37,734 nt of DNA. It comes from Treponema sp. UBA4326. GTDB lineage: Bacteria > Spirochaetota > Spirochaetia > Treponematales > Treponemataceae. Positions within the stretch are counted from its first letter, which is position 1; the number at the start of each line of letters is the position of its first letter. Under the pieces are notes generated by a model. That model saw only the letters and a program-made list of their open reading frames with translations. It ran no database searches and was not told the DNA's origin. The stretch lies in assembly GCA_002393835.1 (NCBI GenBank), contig DGTW01000300.1, positions 1 through 37,734 of the forward strand, read 5' to 3'. The position numbers and the translations under genes were made by a program. Shown one piece after another: positions 1 through 8,423 of this stretch.

Positions 1-365
1 TTTTTCTCGAAATTTTTTGTCATTTCACCGTAGTCAAAGCCTTTTTTGATGAATGCTGATGGAGCAAAGAAAGCCTCGCAGTGAACAATGCCGTTGCGAA
101 CGAGATAGTTTTTAAGGTCGTCGAAAATCAAATCAAAATCAGAGACTTCCGTAAATATATCCTGAACTTTAAGGAAGGCGGCTATAAAACCATTCAAATC
201 AGAGTAAGAGAAAAGTTCTTTAATTTCACTGTCAGAAAATTCAACGCCGTTCTTTTTTTGATACAATTTTTTTATTGTCTCGCGGCTCATTACGGCTTCA
301 ATATGAATATGAAGTTCCGCCTTGGGTATTTTTCTGAAAAAATTGTAAAACTCTGATTTAGTCAT
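1..365 (-). CDS. add: Adenosine deaminase family protein, 5' part only
   Basis: The gene starts at 365 and runs off the left edge, so only about 121 N-terminal residues are visible. The protein opens MTKSEFYNFFRKIPKAELH and continues IHIEAVMS. This is the metal-binding HxHxE segment that begins adenosine/AMP deaminases, with Ala where many members have Gly after the Glu. The expected activity is hydrolytic deamination of adenosine to inosine in purine salvage. An AGAGG Shine-Dalgarno lies just upstream. The catalytic His, Glu and Asp of the later barrel strands are outside the window, so substrate and integrity cannot be judged. An amidohydrolase relative with another substrate is possible. 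Confidence 0.82.
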   Translation of the reverse strand, partial: MTKSEFYNFFRKIPKAELHIHIEAVMSRETIKKLYQKKNGVEFSDSEIKELFSYSDLNGFIAAFLKVQDIFTEVSDFDLIFDDLKNYLVRNGIVHCEAFFAPSAFIKKGFDYGEMTKNFEK

Positions 366-385
366 GCAAGCCTCTTTTTTTTGCC

Positions 386-414
386 TTATAACATTCTAAT
401 CTAAATTTCGGCAA
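386..414 (-). promoter_or_regulatory. Candidate promoter of the adenosine deaminase gene
   Basis: On the minus strand TTGCCG (409-414) is separated by 17 bp from TTATAA (386-391). It lies in the 71-bp gap after the oligopeptidase stop and gives a short leader that keeps the AGAGG ribosome site. Confidence 0.4.
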
Positions 415-436
415 ATTTCACGAAAAACTTAAAGTT

Positions 437-2230
437 TTACAATGCTTTTTCAAGCTCATTTACAAGATTTGCGAAGACATCCAGGGCTGACTGAATCGGC
501 TCGCTGGAAGACATGTCCACGCCCGCAAGTTTAAGGCTTTCAATTGGATAACGGCTGCCTCCACTTTTTAGGAATTTGAAATAATCTTCCCGCTCGGCAT
601 CTCCCCCCTGAGTGACTCTTTTCGCAAGGGCCAGGGCTGCCGAAATTCCAGTCGCATATTTGTACACATAGAAAGCATTGTAAAAATGAGGAATTCGCAA
701 GCCTTCCATGTCGCTCTCGGCCTCAAACTTCATTTCGCTTCCAAAGTAAAGCTGCAAAAGCTCCCGGTAAATTTTTCGCAAAACTTGGGCAGAAAGTGGC
801 GTTCCGGCTTCTACAAGCTCGTGTGCCTTAAGCTCAAACTCAGCGAACATGGTCTGACGATGAAGAGTCGCAAGAATGTCATCGACCCGCATCGAAAGAA
901 GATAGGCTTTCATTTCAGGATTTTTTGCTTCTTTTAGCAAATATTCAAAAACCAGCTCCTCATTGAAAGTTGAGGCGACTTCAGCCTCGAAAATCGTGTA
1001 GTTGTAGCACATGAAGGGATTATTGGTCTTTGAGTAGTAGGAATGCATTGAGTGACCGCCCTCGTGTGCCATAGTAAACAGATCCCGGATTGAATCACTT
1101 TTGTAGTTAAGGAGAATGTAGGGATAGCCTGTGTATGCCCCGGAAGAAAAAGCTCCGCTTCGTTTGCCTTTGTTTTCGTAGCGGTCAACCCAGCCGCCTT
1201 TAAGTCCCTGACAGAGGATGTCGGTATAAGACTTGCCGAGAGGACTGAGAGCCTTGCGGCAAATTTCCACGGCTTCGTCATAGCTTGTCTTGCACTCCAT
1301 GTTTTTGACCAGGGGGACATAGACATCATAATGACGCAATTCTTCCACGCCCAGGACTTTTTTTCGCAAAGAATAATATTTGTGCAGGGTCGGAAGATTT
1401 TTGTGAACGGTGTCGATAAGGTTACGGTAAACTGACTCAGGAACTTTGTTTCCGTAAAGAGCTGCTTCCAGTGATGATTTGTAACCCCTTGCCCTTGAAA
1501 TGAAAATATCCTGATTTACGCTTCCCGCATAGAGGGTCGCCAGAGTGTTTTCGTGCTTTACGAAAGAGTCATAAAAATTCTTGTAGGCCTCTTCGCGGAT
1601 TTTTCGATCTGGATTGTGAAGGTAAAGAGTGAAAGTGCTTTGAGTAAGAGGTTTTTCCTCGCCATTCACATGAACGCTTCCAAATTGCAGGTCAACATTC
1701 GTCAAAAGTGAAAAAACATTCTGTGCTGTTTCAGAACTTTCGGCCTGCAGGGAAAGGATTCTCTCTTCTTTTTCGCTCAAGATATAGGGCTTGTGATGCA
1801 GCTCTTTCTGCAGGAAGATTTTATAATCAGCGAATTCAGGAAGATTCATCCAAGAATTGATTTTTTCGTCTGGAATAGCCATGAGTTCAGGAGAAAAGAA
1901 TGATGTTGCACTCTCGCTGGCGGCATAGGCCATCATTGCCCGACCGTCCCTGTCCTGGGCTGCAGAATCGCCTTCGTCGGCCGTATGCTGAAGGGAGGCA
2001 TAGTTGTAGACAGTCTCAATGACCTTTTCCAGAGCCTCATTAGCCTTGAGCGCTCCAAGCAGAGAGTCGGAAGAAAGAGCCAGTTTGCCCTTAAAAGCGA
2101 CTACATTCTCTGTAAGCTGCTTAATAGAGGCAAGGGCCTTTTCCCAGTCTTCATCAGATTTATATAAAGTTGACAGGTCCCACTTATCGCTTGCAGGGAC
2201 ATCTTTTCGTTCAGGAATCGTATTAGCCAT
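437..2230 (-). CDS. pepF: Oligoendopeptidase F (M3 family zinc metallopeptidase)
   Basis: The 597-residue cytoplasmic peptidase has the M3 zinc motif HEGGH (near residue 388, context MAHEGGHSMHSYYSK). The third-ligand region FEAEVASTFNE follows about 25 residues later. The length fits PepF (about 600). It hydrolyses short peptides and probably acts in peptide turnover or nutrition. I chose the ATG at 2230 (MANTIPERKD) rather than the in-frame TTG at 2245, because a TATAAT hexamer occupies 2237-2242 and would make transcription start at or next to this ATG. No Shine-Dalgarno is visible. It lies downstream of rpoN on the same strand, separated by 51 bp containing its own promoter. Confidence 0.93.
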   Translation of the reverse strand: MANTIPERKDVPASDKWDLSTLYKSDEDWEKALASIKQLTENVVAFKGKLALSSDSLLGALKANEALEKVIETVYNYASLQHTADEGDSAAQDRDGRAMMAYAASESATSFFSPELMAIPDEKINSWMNLPEFADYKIFLQKELHHKPYILSEKEERILSLQAESSETAQNVFSLLTNVDLQFGSVHVNGEEKPLTQSTFTLYLHNPDRKIREEAYKNFYDSFVKHENTLATLYAGSVNQDIFISRARGYKSSLEAALYGNKVPESVYRNLIDTVHKNLPTLHKYYSLRKKVLGVEELRHYDVYVPLVKNMECKTSYDEAVEICRKALSPLGKSYTDILCQGLKGGWVDRYENKGKRSGAFSSGAYTGYPYILLNYKSDSIRDLFTMAHEGGHSMHSYYSKTNNPFMCYNYTIFEAEVASTFNEELVFEYLLKEAKNPEMKAYLLSMRVDDILATLHRQTMFAEFELKAHELVEAGTPLSAQVLRKIYRELLQLYFGSEMKFEAESDMEGLRIPHFYNAFYVYKYATGISAALALAKRVTQGGDAEREDYFKFLKSGGSRYPIESLKLAGVDMSSSEPIQSALDVFANLVNELEKAL

Positions 2231-2236
2231 GATAGA

Positions 2237-2242
2237 ATTATA
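2237..2242 (-). promoter_or_regulatory. -10 box 6 nt before the pepF ATG (leaderless start)
   Basis: Minus-strand TATAAT is followed by six bases (TCTATC) and the ATG at 2230. Transcription normally begins 6-8 nt after the -10, so the mRNA would start at the start codon. The -35 region is poor (TATTCA at 17 bp). Confidence 0.6.
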
Positions 2243-2281
2243 CAATATTTGATAAGAATTGAATACACGGAAGGAATTCTT

Positions 2282-3919
2282 TTATCTCTCGTAGCTTGAA
2301 TTAATGTTCAGCTGACTTCGGTATTTGGCCACGGTGCGGCGTGCGACTTTTATGCCTTTTTGGGCAAGTATGTCCGAGATTTTCTGATCTGAAAGGGCTT
2401 TTTTGTCATTTTTATGCTCTTCCAGAATCTGCTCTATTTCGTATTTGACGGCTTCTTTTGAAAGAACAGAATTTTCCCCGTCTGAAGGCGAGTCTTTTGA
2501 TGGTAGGGCCTTGCTTTTCTTTGAGTCATTTTTTTCGTCTTCTGACTCAACCTTCGTTTTTGCAGTGCCAATTGCATTGGTGAAAAAGTAGCCAATCGGA
2601 AAAATTCCCCATTCACAAGCCAGATATTTAGAATTTGCCATGCGGGAAATTGTCGCTTCGTGCAAGCCCAGTTTTTCAGCAATGTCCTTCTGTCGAAGAG
2701 GAGCCAGATAACGGCTTCCCTTTCTGAAAAAATTGATTTGTGCGGAGACTATTTCCTGAGCCGCCTTTAAGACGGTGCTTTCCCGATAGAGGACGCTTTC
2801 AATGAAAACCTTTGCCTCATTCACGCTGTTTCTGGCGAATTTCAGCTCAGCCCTTTTGCGTTCGGCTTGTTCTCCATTGTCCCCTTCCTTTATTTCCGCA
2901 GATTTTATGAGGGAAGAATATTCTTTTGAAATTTCAAGCTTCGGAAGGAATTCCCGAGCAAAGGTGACGACAAATTCAGGCTCGGCTTCCTGCATTGAAT
3001 CAGAGGGCAAGTCTGAGCTAAATCCTTCATTTCGCCTTACAATCACATCAGGGGAGACATAATTTGTGGTGGTGCTTCCGAAATTTCGGGCGGGATAGGG
3101 GTCAAGGCCACGGATAAAATTTAGCGAATCTTCAATTTCTTCTATTGAATAATCATTTTTTTCGAGTTGCTTTTCATTTTCCCCGGTGAATTTAAGTTTT
3201 TTTTGCCCCAATAGATAGTCAGCAATTTTTTTTTGGATTTTGGCAGGCTGCGGTGGATTAAGCAAGTCAAAATGCTCCTGCTTTTCCAGAAAAAAGAGGG
3301 TCAGACGACTCGCATTCCCAGAAATTTTTGCCTGAACCAAAAGGCTTTCAAGATAATTGTTGGTGCAAGTTCCAAGCGGGTCGAGGTGCTGAACCAGGCA
3401 AAGGCATTTATTCAGGAATTCTTCGTTATGAAGGGGATTTTCTCCGTCCAAAAATGAAATAGGTGCCAGAATGTGAAAGCCCTTTTCGTCAAGATTGTAA
3501 ATGAGTTTGAGGCAGAGGGCTTTTTCCTCATCAGACAGCTTCATTGCGTTAAGCTGATGCTCCAAATGGTCAGTCAGAGCCTCCCTTTCGTCTGCATTGC
3601 TCTCTAGCGCAGCCTGAAAATTGTCGCTGGCTTCACTTCCACTTGCAGAAGCCGAGCCATAATGGGTATTGTCCGAAAAGCGGGATGAAGCTGAGACTTC
3701 CGCTCGTGAAGATTTTACCCCGCTTTCAAGAGAATCTGACTTTATTTCCAGGGCAGGATTTTTGGCCGCATAAGAATAAATTTCATTTCGCAGGTCAGCG
3801 GAAGACATGGCAAGCAGATTGAGCGACATTATCTGAGTCTGGCTCATTTTCTGAACCTGACTCTGTGACATTATCTGAGAAGTGCGCTGCTGAAAAGACA
3901 TCTGCGGAAAATCGGACAT
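2282..3919 (-). CDS. rpoN: RNA polymerase sigma-54 factor
   Basis: The 545-residue protein has the three parts of sigma-54. A Gln-rich region I (QMSFQQRTSQIMSQSQ) contacts activators. A central core-binding part is followed by a helix-turn-helix (IAEKLGLHEATISR, near residues 405-430). The C-terminal RpoN box ARRTVAKYR recognises the -24 GG element. An acidic/Lys/Ser-rich stretch of about 35 residues is inserted between the HTH and the RpoN box. The start at 3919 (MSDFPQMS) was chosen over upstream in-frame starts because TATAAT lies at 3926-3931. No enhancer-binding activator is encoded in the window, but a perfect sigma-54 promoter is present at 34323-34339. Confidence 0.96.
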   Translation of the reverse strand: MSDFPQMSFQQRTSQIMSQSQVQKMSQTQIMSLNLLAMSSADLRNEIYSYAAKNPALEIKSDSLESGVKSSRAEVSASSRFSDNTHYGSASASGSEASDNFQAALESNADEREALTDHLEHQLNAMKLSDEEKALCLKLIYNLDEKGFHILAPISFLDGENPLHNEEFLNKCLCLVQHLDPLGTCTNNYLESLLVQAKISGNASRLTLFFLEKQEHFDLLNPPQPAKIQKKIADYLLGQKKLKFTGENEKQLEKNDYSIEEIEDSLNFIRGLDPYPARNFGSTTTNYVSPDVIVRRNEGFSSDLPSDSMQEAEPEFVVTFAREFLPKLEISKEYSSLIKSAEIKEGDNGEQAERKRAELKFARNSVNEAKVFIESVLYRESTVLKAAQEIVSAQINFFRKGSRYLAPLRQKDIAEKLGLHEATISRMANSKYLACEWGIFPIGYFFTNAIGTAKTKVESEDEKNDSKKSKALPSKDSPSDGENSVLSKEAVKYEIEQILEEHKNDKKALSDQKISDILAQKGIKVARRTVAKYRSQLNINSSYER

Positions 3920-3925
3920 GATTTT

Positions 3926-3953
3926 ATTATACATCACTTTTTCCACAAAGCAA
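3926..3953 (-). promoter_or_regulatory. rpoN promoter, -10 box 6 nt before the ATG
   Basis: On the minus strand TTGCTT (3948-3953), a 16-bp spacer and TATAAT (3926-3931) are followed by AAAATC and the ATG at 3919. There is no Shine-Dalgarno, so a leaderless mRNA is predicted. Confidence 0.6.
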
Positions 3954-3999
3954 AATAGCTATTTTATCAGGGGCTCCGCATTATAAACCGTTCTGTCTA

Positions 4000-4150
4000 A
4001 AAAATGGCTCCCAGTCGAAAAACGGCTTATCGGGACCGCAGGCTAGCCTGCTACATGCGTTTTGTGCTTGTAATTATATACATTTGCCGCTTCCGCGGCA
4101 GCACAAAACGAATGTTCCCGTAAGCCGTTTTACTCCTTCGCGCCATTTTT
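4000..4150. repeat. Large nested inverted-repeat element (about 150 bp)
   Basis: This element fills most of the 340-bp gap between rpoN and the DUF1015 gene. Arms pair in nested order. AAAAATGGC (4000-4008) pairs with 4142-4150. AAAACGGCTTA (4019-4029) pairs with 4121-4131. CGTTTTGTGCT (4058-4068) pairs with 4100-4110. Inside are the 14-bp palindrome GCAGGCTAGCCTGC (4038-4051) and a GCCGC-TTCC-GCGGC hairpin (4086-4099). No reading frame in it resembles a protein. It could be a miniature mobile repeat or a structured RNA; nothing in the sequence decides between these. Confidence 0.7.
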
Positions 4151-4245
4151 CCTGCAAATGCAATATAATGCGGAGACCCTGGCTATTTTATGCATTGGAT
4201 CCACTTCGACTTCAGCGAGGGGGAGACTTCCGCCTCTTTCTGTGA

Positions 4246-4251
4246 TATACT
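4246..4251 (+). promoter_or_regulatory. -10 box 8 nt before the DUF1015 ATG
   Basis: TATACT is followed by TTCCTATT and the ATG at 4260. The -35 at 17 bp is weak (GAGACT). No Shine-Dalgarno is present, so the transcript should have at most 1-2 untranslated bases. Confidence 0.5.
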
Positions 4252-4259
4252 TTCCTATT

Positions 4260-5579
4260 ATGAAAACATTTTCCAACTACGGAGTGCAGATTCCAGAAAT
4301 ACTGCTTCCAAAAAAAATTGACTTAAAATCATGGTCTGTGATTGCCTGCGACCAGTACACACAGGATAAAGAATATTGGGCAAAAGCCTCTCAGGCGGCA
4401 GGAACAAATCCATCCACCCTCAATTTGATTTTCCCTGAAGTCTACCTGAATGACGGTGACGGCGAAGAAAGAATCAAAAAAATCCACGAAACCATGAAAA
4501 CTTACCTTGATTCAGGAATTTTTTCAGCTGGCGAAGAGTGCATTTACATTGAGCGAAAAACAGAATACGGCCGCACTCGAAAAGGCCTTGTCCTTGCCGT
4601 TGACCTTGAAAAATACGAATGGAAGCCGGACTCTAAAGCCTTGATCCGCGCAACTGAAGCCACGGTTCCCGAGCGAATTCCTCCGAGAATGAAAATCCGT
4701 AATGGGGCTGCCCTGGAGCTTCCCCACATCATGCTTCTTGCAAATGATCCCAAAGACGAGCTCGTTGGAGGAGCCGGGAAACTTGCGAAAAGCTCAAGCC
4801 CCCTTTATGACGGCGAACTAATGCTAAACTCAGGCCACATTACAGGTTGGGCTGTAAAAGGCGACGAGGCAGAAAAAGTTCTTGAATCTGCCCTTTCTTC
4901 ACTCGCAAAGGCCGGTACCGACAAAGACGGAAAGACTTTCCTTTTTGCCGTTGGCGACGGAAACCATTCTCTTGCAACTGCAAAGGCTGTCTGGGACGAG
5001 CACAAAAAAACGCTGTCTGGCGAAGAACTTGAAACTTCACCAGTACGCTATGCCCTTGTTGAAATCGTAAACATTTATGATGAAGGCCTTACCTTTGAGC
5101 CTATTCACCGGGTTATATTCAATCAGGATGCCGGAAAGCTAATTCTCTTCATTGAAGAAAAACTGGGCGGCCAAGTTAAGTCTTTCGCTTCAGAAAAAGA
5201 GCTTGAAGACTTCGTTGCAGACAAAAATGCAAAAGGAGCCAGATACGGCTTTATCACCACGGAGGGTGGCTCAGAAAAGCTCTGTGTCCTCGAAACTGAA
5301 ATCACGGACCTGGCAATCGCTGCACTTCAGCCTGTTCTTGACGAATATCTGGATGCAAATTCAAAAGACAAAAAAAATGACATCGACTACATTCACGGAA
5401 CGAGCGATGTCGTAAAGCTTGGTCACAAGGAAAATGCTCTTTCAATTCTCCTGCCGCCAATCGCAAAGGACAGCTTCTTTGCAACGATTAACGGCCGAGG
5501 CCCCTTGCCACGCAAGTCATTCAGCATGGGCGAGGCAAGCGAAAAGCGCTTCTATGTTGAAGCAAGAAAGTTGTTCTAA
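4260..5579 (+). CDS. DUF1015 family protein (SerK/SbnI-like)
   Basis: The 439-residue protein shows the DUF1015 hallmarks: an N-terminal CDQYTQDKEYW region, the central GDGNHSLATAK signature, a later HGTSDVV segment, and GRGPLPRKSFSMGEAS near the C-terminus. Some members of this family are ParB-like free-serine kinases (SerK, SbnI), but most are uncharacterised, so a kinase role is only a possibility. I start it at 4260 (MKTFSNYGVQIP). An upstream in-frame ATG at 4158 would add a low-complexity tail and read through the -10 box. It is a single-gene unit convergent with the glycerate kinase gene. Confidence 0.85.
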   Translation: MKTFSNYGVQIPEILLPKKIDLKSWSVIACDQYTQDKEYWAKASQAAGTNPSTLNLIFPEVYLNDGDGEERIKKIHETMKTYLDSGIFSAGEECIYIERKTEYGRTRKGLVLAVDLEKYEWKPDSKALIRATEATVPERIPPRMKIRNGAALELPHIMLLANDPKDELVGGAGKLAKSSSPLYDGELMLNSGHITGWAVKGDEAEKVLESALSSLAKAGTDKDGKTFLFAVGDGNHSLATAKAVWDEHKKTLSGEELETSPVRYALVEIVNIYDEGLTFEPIHRVIFNQDAGKLILFIEEKLGGQVKSFASEKELEDFVADKNAKGARYGFITTEGGSEKLCVLETEITDLAIAALQPVLDEYLDANSKDKKNDIDYIHGTSDVVKLGHKENALSILLPPIAKDSFFATINGRGPLPRKSFSMGEASEKRFYVEARKLF

Positions 5580-5583
5580 AATT

Positions 5584-5614
5584 TCACACTGAGGACAAAG
5601 CCTTCTCAGTGTGA
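5584..5614. terminator. Hairpin between convergent genes
   Basis: TCACACTGAG (5584-5593) and CTCAGTGTGA (5605-5614) form a 10-bp stem with an 11-nt loop. The stem is midway between the stop of the DUF1015 gene and the stop of the glycerate kinase gene. T-runs on both sides are weak, so termination efficiency is uncertain. Confidence 0.5.
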
Positions 5615-5622
5615 TTGCAGAC

Positions 5623-6783
5623 TCACAAGCCTCTTTTCCGCTCGTTTATGGCCATGCCGGTCTTAATAAAGCGGAAGAGACGGAGGGCACCATCGTAGTA
5701 GGCTTCCTTTGCATGGGCAAGGGCTTCTTCAAGGCTTATTGTGTCTACCACGGTTGGAAGCATTGAGCAGATTCCGTGCTCAAAAATCTTATCGGCGTCT
5801 TTGCCCATGCTGCCAACCAGCGCAAGGGCAGGAACGCCTTTATTTTTGCACCTGTCCCCGACCCCCTGTACGACCTTTCCAAAACATGACTGCCAGTCAG
5901 TGCGGCCTTCACCAGTCACGACAAAATCAACGCCATCAAGCTGGCTGTCAAAATCAGTCAAATCCAGAACCGTTTCAATTCCGCTTTTTAGCTTTGCCTT
6001 CAGGAATACAAGAAGGGCAGCCCCCAGGCCTCCTGCGGCTCCGCTTCCTGCAATTTCATCAGGATTTATTCCGAATTTTTTGATAATGATGTCCCGGTAG
6101 TTTTGCATTCCCTTTTCGAGCCTGTCCTGAATTTCAGCCGTGGCTCCCTTCTGCCTTCCGAAAGTGTAGGTGGCTCCGTCTTTTCCGCAAAGGGGATTGG
6201 TGACATCGCACATAACCGTAAAAGAAGTTTTTGCAATTCTCTCATCCAGGCCACTTGTGTCGATGTCGGCTATTTTCTCCAGGTCTGCGCCAATTCCAGA
6301 AAGTTCATGGCCGTCTGAATCCAAAAAACGCACGCCCAAAGCCTTCATGCACCCGATTCCGCCGTCATTGGTAGCAGACCCACCGATTGCAATTGAGATT
6401 TTCGTAAAGCCCTTGTCCAGCGCATCGCGAAGCAACTCACCAGTTCCGTAAGTCGTCGTATTTAGGGGATTGCGCTTTTCTGCTGGAACCATAGGCAGGC
6501 CTGAAGCCACCGCCATTTCCATGACAGCCTCACCCTTGCCCAGATCGCCGTAATAGGCTGAGGCTTTTTCCATAAGGGGGCCGTGAACTGTGAGATGGAT
6601 TTTTTTACCGCTTCGGGCAGCAATTACGGCATCGGTTGTGCCTTCTCCGCCGTCAGCCACGGGAATGCTTTTGCAGACAACATCCTTTCCGAAGATTTCC
6701 CGAGCCGCCTTTTCCAGCATTTGCGCAGATTCTGTGCTGCTTATAGTTCCTTTAAAAGAATCAGATGCAAAAAGTAATTTCAT
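5623..6783 (-). CDS. glxK: Glycerate kinase (GlxK/GarK family)
   Basis: The 386-residue enzyme carries the family signatures: an N-terminal DSFKGTISSTESAQML, PVADGGEGTTDA, and GGSATNDGGIGCMKALG in the first half. It phosphorylates D-glycerate to a phosphoglycerate (2-phosphoglycerate in this kinase class), feeding lower glycolysis. The start at 6783 (MKLLFASDSFKG) has only a weak AGG upstream. Longer in-frame starts would begin inside a terminator hairpin. The neighbours upstream on the same strand are a GntP-type permease and a CdaR regulator, the classic sugar-diacid/glycerate set. The intervening terminator (6791-6827) suggests expression is lower than, or conditional on, permease transcription. 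Confidence 0.93.
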   Translation of the reverse strand: MKLLFASDSFKGTISSTESAQMLEKAAREIFGKDVVCKSIPVADGGEGTTDAVIAARSGKKIHLTVHGPLMEKASAYYGDLGKGEAVMEMAVASGLPMVPAEKRNPLNTTTYGTGELLRDALDKGFTKISIAIGGSATNDGGIGCMKALGVRFLDSDGHELSGIGADLEKIADIDTSGLDERIAKTSFTVMCDVTNPLCGKDGATYTFGRQKGATAEIQDRLEKGMQNYRDIIIKKFGINPDEIAGSGAAGGLGAALLVFLKAKLKSGIETVLDLTDFDSQLDGVDFVVTGEGRTDWQSCFGKVVQGVGDRCKNKGVPALALVGSMGKDADKIFEHGICSMLPTVVDTISLEEALAHAKEAYYDGALRLFRFIKTGMAINERKRGL

Positions 6784-6790
6784 AGCCTGT

Positions 6791-6827
6791 AAAAAAGCGG
6801 TCAGACCTGCCAAAATCTTCTGACCGC
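6791..6827 (-). terminator. Intrinsic terminator/attenuator after the permease gene
   Basis: On the minus strand the 9-bp stem TCTGACCGC/GCGGTCAGA (6797-6805 with 6819-6827) is followed directly by a T-run (6791-6796). It lies 40 bp after the permease stop and ends 8 bp before the kinase ATG. No separate kinase promoter is obvious. Confidence 0.8.
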
Positions 6828-6866
6828 CGAATTTCAGTAAGAAACGCCTGACAGGGGGCGATTAAT

Positions 6867-8255
6867 TTACTTCAAAAAGAGTGACAAGATGCAGATTTCC
6901 AGCATGGCGGCAAGACCCAGAACAAGGGTGCCGACAGTCTGAGTCTTGTAACCACGATCCGGGGACATTGCGCCGAAGTTAGTGACGACCCAGAAGTAGC
7001 TGTCATTTGCATGAGAGACAGTCATTGCGCCGGCTCCAATTGCCATACAGGCGAGAACTGCACGGACAGGTGAGCCAAGGCCAAGGACTGGAAGCAAGGG
7101 GGCGACGATACCGGCAGTTGTCGTGAGGGCAACTGTAGAAGAACCTTGGGCACTCTTTAGGATTGCAGCAAGGACGAAGGGGAAGAAGATTCCCATCGTG
7201 CTCAATACAGTGGCATGTTCCTTGATGTAGTTTACCATGTCGCTTGAAGCGATTACCTTTCCGAGAACGCCGCCGGCGGCCGTTACAAAGAGAATTGGGC
7301 CGACAGTTTTGAGTGTCTCATTTGTCAGCTCGTAGAATTTGTCGATTTTTCCGGCAAGTTTAAGCTGAAGGATTGCAAAGAGGGCACCAACTGCAAGGGC
7401 GATAATCGGAGTTCCAAGGAATGTCAGGAGATTTGCACAAGCTCCGGTCATTTTTGCCATGGCAACGATAGAAGAAGCCGCCATGAGGATGATTGGAAGG
7501 ATAATAGGGGCAAGAGCATTGCAGCCGTTAGGAAGCTTTCCGTAAGCCGCAACAAGCTCCTCGTAAGTTTTCGTGACTTCACCTGCGTCGGCCTCATCAT
7601 CAGCCTTTACTTTCTTTCCGATGAAGTTTGCGTAAAGAAGACCTGCGATAATCGGGAAGAGTGAGCAGAGAACGCCAAGGCCGATGACAAGAAGGAGATT
7701 GTCGCCGATTCCCAGAGTAGAAGCTGCGGCAATCGGGCCTGGTGTCGGCGGAATGAAACAGTGGGCGATGAAAAGTCCGCTTGAAAGACCAACGGTCATT
7801 GCCACTGAAGATGCTCCGGTTCGGCTAACAAGTGCCTTTCGGATTGGATTAAGGATTACGAAGCCTGAGTCACAGAAAACCGGAATCGAGACAACCCAAC
7901 CCATGAGTTCCATGGCGAGAACAGGTCGCTTTTTTCCGACCAGCTTAATGACGATGTCTGCCAGTTTTAGGGCAGCACCTGTAGCTTCCAGAATGCTTCC
8001 GATAAGGGCACCAAGAATGATTACGATACCGATGCTGGAGAATGTACCCGAGAAACCGGCTCCGATAATGCTGGCAATGCCCTGGACATTTTTTCCATTA
8101 ATGGTGCGGTTGGTAATCGGAATGCCCGCAACCAGACCAAGCAGCAAGGAAATCGTCATAATGGCGATAAAGGGATGAAGTTTCCATTTTGAGATGGCGA
8201 CAATCATGAGTGCAATCGCCAGGACAAAAACAATAATTAGTGGAAAACCTGTCAT
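6867..8255 (-). CDS. GntP-family gluconate/glycerate-type permease
   Basis: The 462-residue polytopic inner-membrane transporter has hydrophobic segments throughout and the family core DSGFVILNPIRKAL followed by SGLFIAHCFIPPTPGP. GntP members import gluconate, glycerate or related hydroxy acids with protons. The downstream glycerate kinase and upstream cdaR point to glycerate or a sugar-diacid product as substrate (inference). A perfect AGGAGG sits a few bases before the ATG at 8255, in contrast to the leaderless genes nearby. It is driven by the promoter at 8320-8348 with a candidate operator farther upstream. Confidence 0.9.
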   Translation of the reverse strand: MTGFPLIIVFVLAIALMIVAISKWKLHPFIAIMTISLLLGLVAGIPITNRTINGKNVQGIASIIGAGFSGTFSSIGIVIILGALIGSILEATGAALKLADIVIKLVGKKRPVLAMELMGWVVSIPVFCDSGFVILNPIRKALVSRTGASSVAMTVGLSSGLFIAHCFIPPTPGPIAAASTLGIGDNLLLVIGLGVLCSLFPIIAGLLYANFIGKKVKADDEADAGEVTKTYEELVAAYGKLPNGCNALAPIILPIILMAASSIVAMAKMTGACANLLTFLGTPIIALAVGALFAILQLKLAGKIDKFYELTNETLKTVGPILFVTAAGGVLGKVIASSDMVNYIKEHATVLSTMGIFFPFVLAAILKSAQGSSTVALTTTAGIVAPLLPVLGLGSPVRAVLACMAIGAGAMTVSHANDSYFWVVTNFGAMSPDRGYKTQTVGTLVLGLAAMLEICILSLFLK

Positions 8256-8319
8256 AAAACCTCCTGTATCCGACGCATTTTCTTTGCAGCAAGAGCGGCG
8301 GACTTTTTTTTATAGTTTT

Positions 8320-8348
8320 ATGATAGGTTTGAAATTTCCTCTTAGCAA
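8320..8348 (-). promoter_or_regulatory. Promoter of the permease gene
   Basis: Minus-strand TTGCTA (8343-8348), a 17-bp spacer and TATCAT (8320-8325). The leader is about 58 nt with a strong Shine-Dalgarno. The -35 is imperfect, as expected for an activated promoter. Confidence 0.5.
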
Positions 8349-8377
8349 TGTACAAAAAACGCAAAAAAAGAGATTTT

Positions 8378-8396
8378 TTTGTATCAATGATACAAA
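8378..8396. promoter_or_regulatory. 19-bp palindrome, candidate CdaR site
   Basis: TTTGTATCAATGATACAAA has perfect 9-bp arms around one central base. It is centred about 75 bp upstream of the predicted permease transcription start, the usual place for an activator. A related TTTGTACATTG word lies nearby at about 8347-8357 (minus strand). No T-run follows it on the minus strand, so it is not a terminator of cdaR. Confidence 0.5.
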
Positions 8397-8423
8397 TTTT
8401 CGGTCAAAAGCCCACATTCAGTC

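Noticed and set aside
2019..2252. Plus-strand open frames over pepF
   Set aside because: They are shadows of pepF codons; there is no promoter or ribosome site and no conserved features.
4158..4259. In-frame upstream extension of the DUF1015 gene to 4158
   Set aside because: The extra residues are low complexity, match nothing in the family and would translate through the TATACT promoter. The family start fits 4260.
7684..8178. Long open frame (164 codons) on the plus strand
   Set aside because: It lies wholly antisense to the permease gene, has low-complexity Thr/Pro/Arg-rich content and has no ribosome site.
8378..8396. Palindrome considered as the cdaR terminator
   Set aside because: On the minus strand it is followed by an A-run, not a T-run, so it is better explained as a regulator site.
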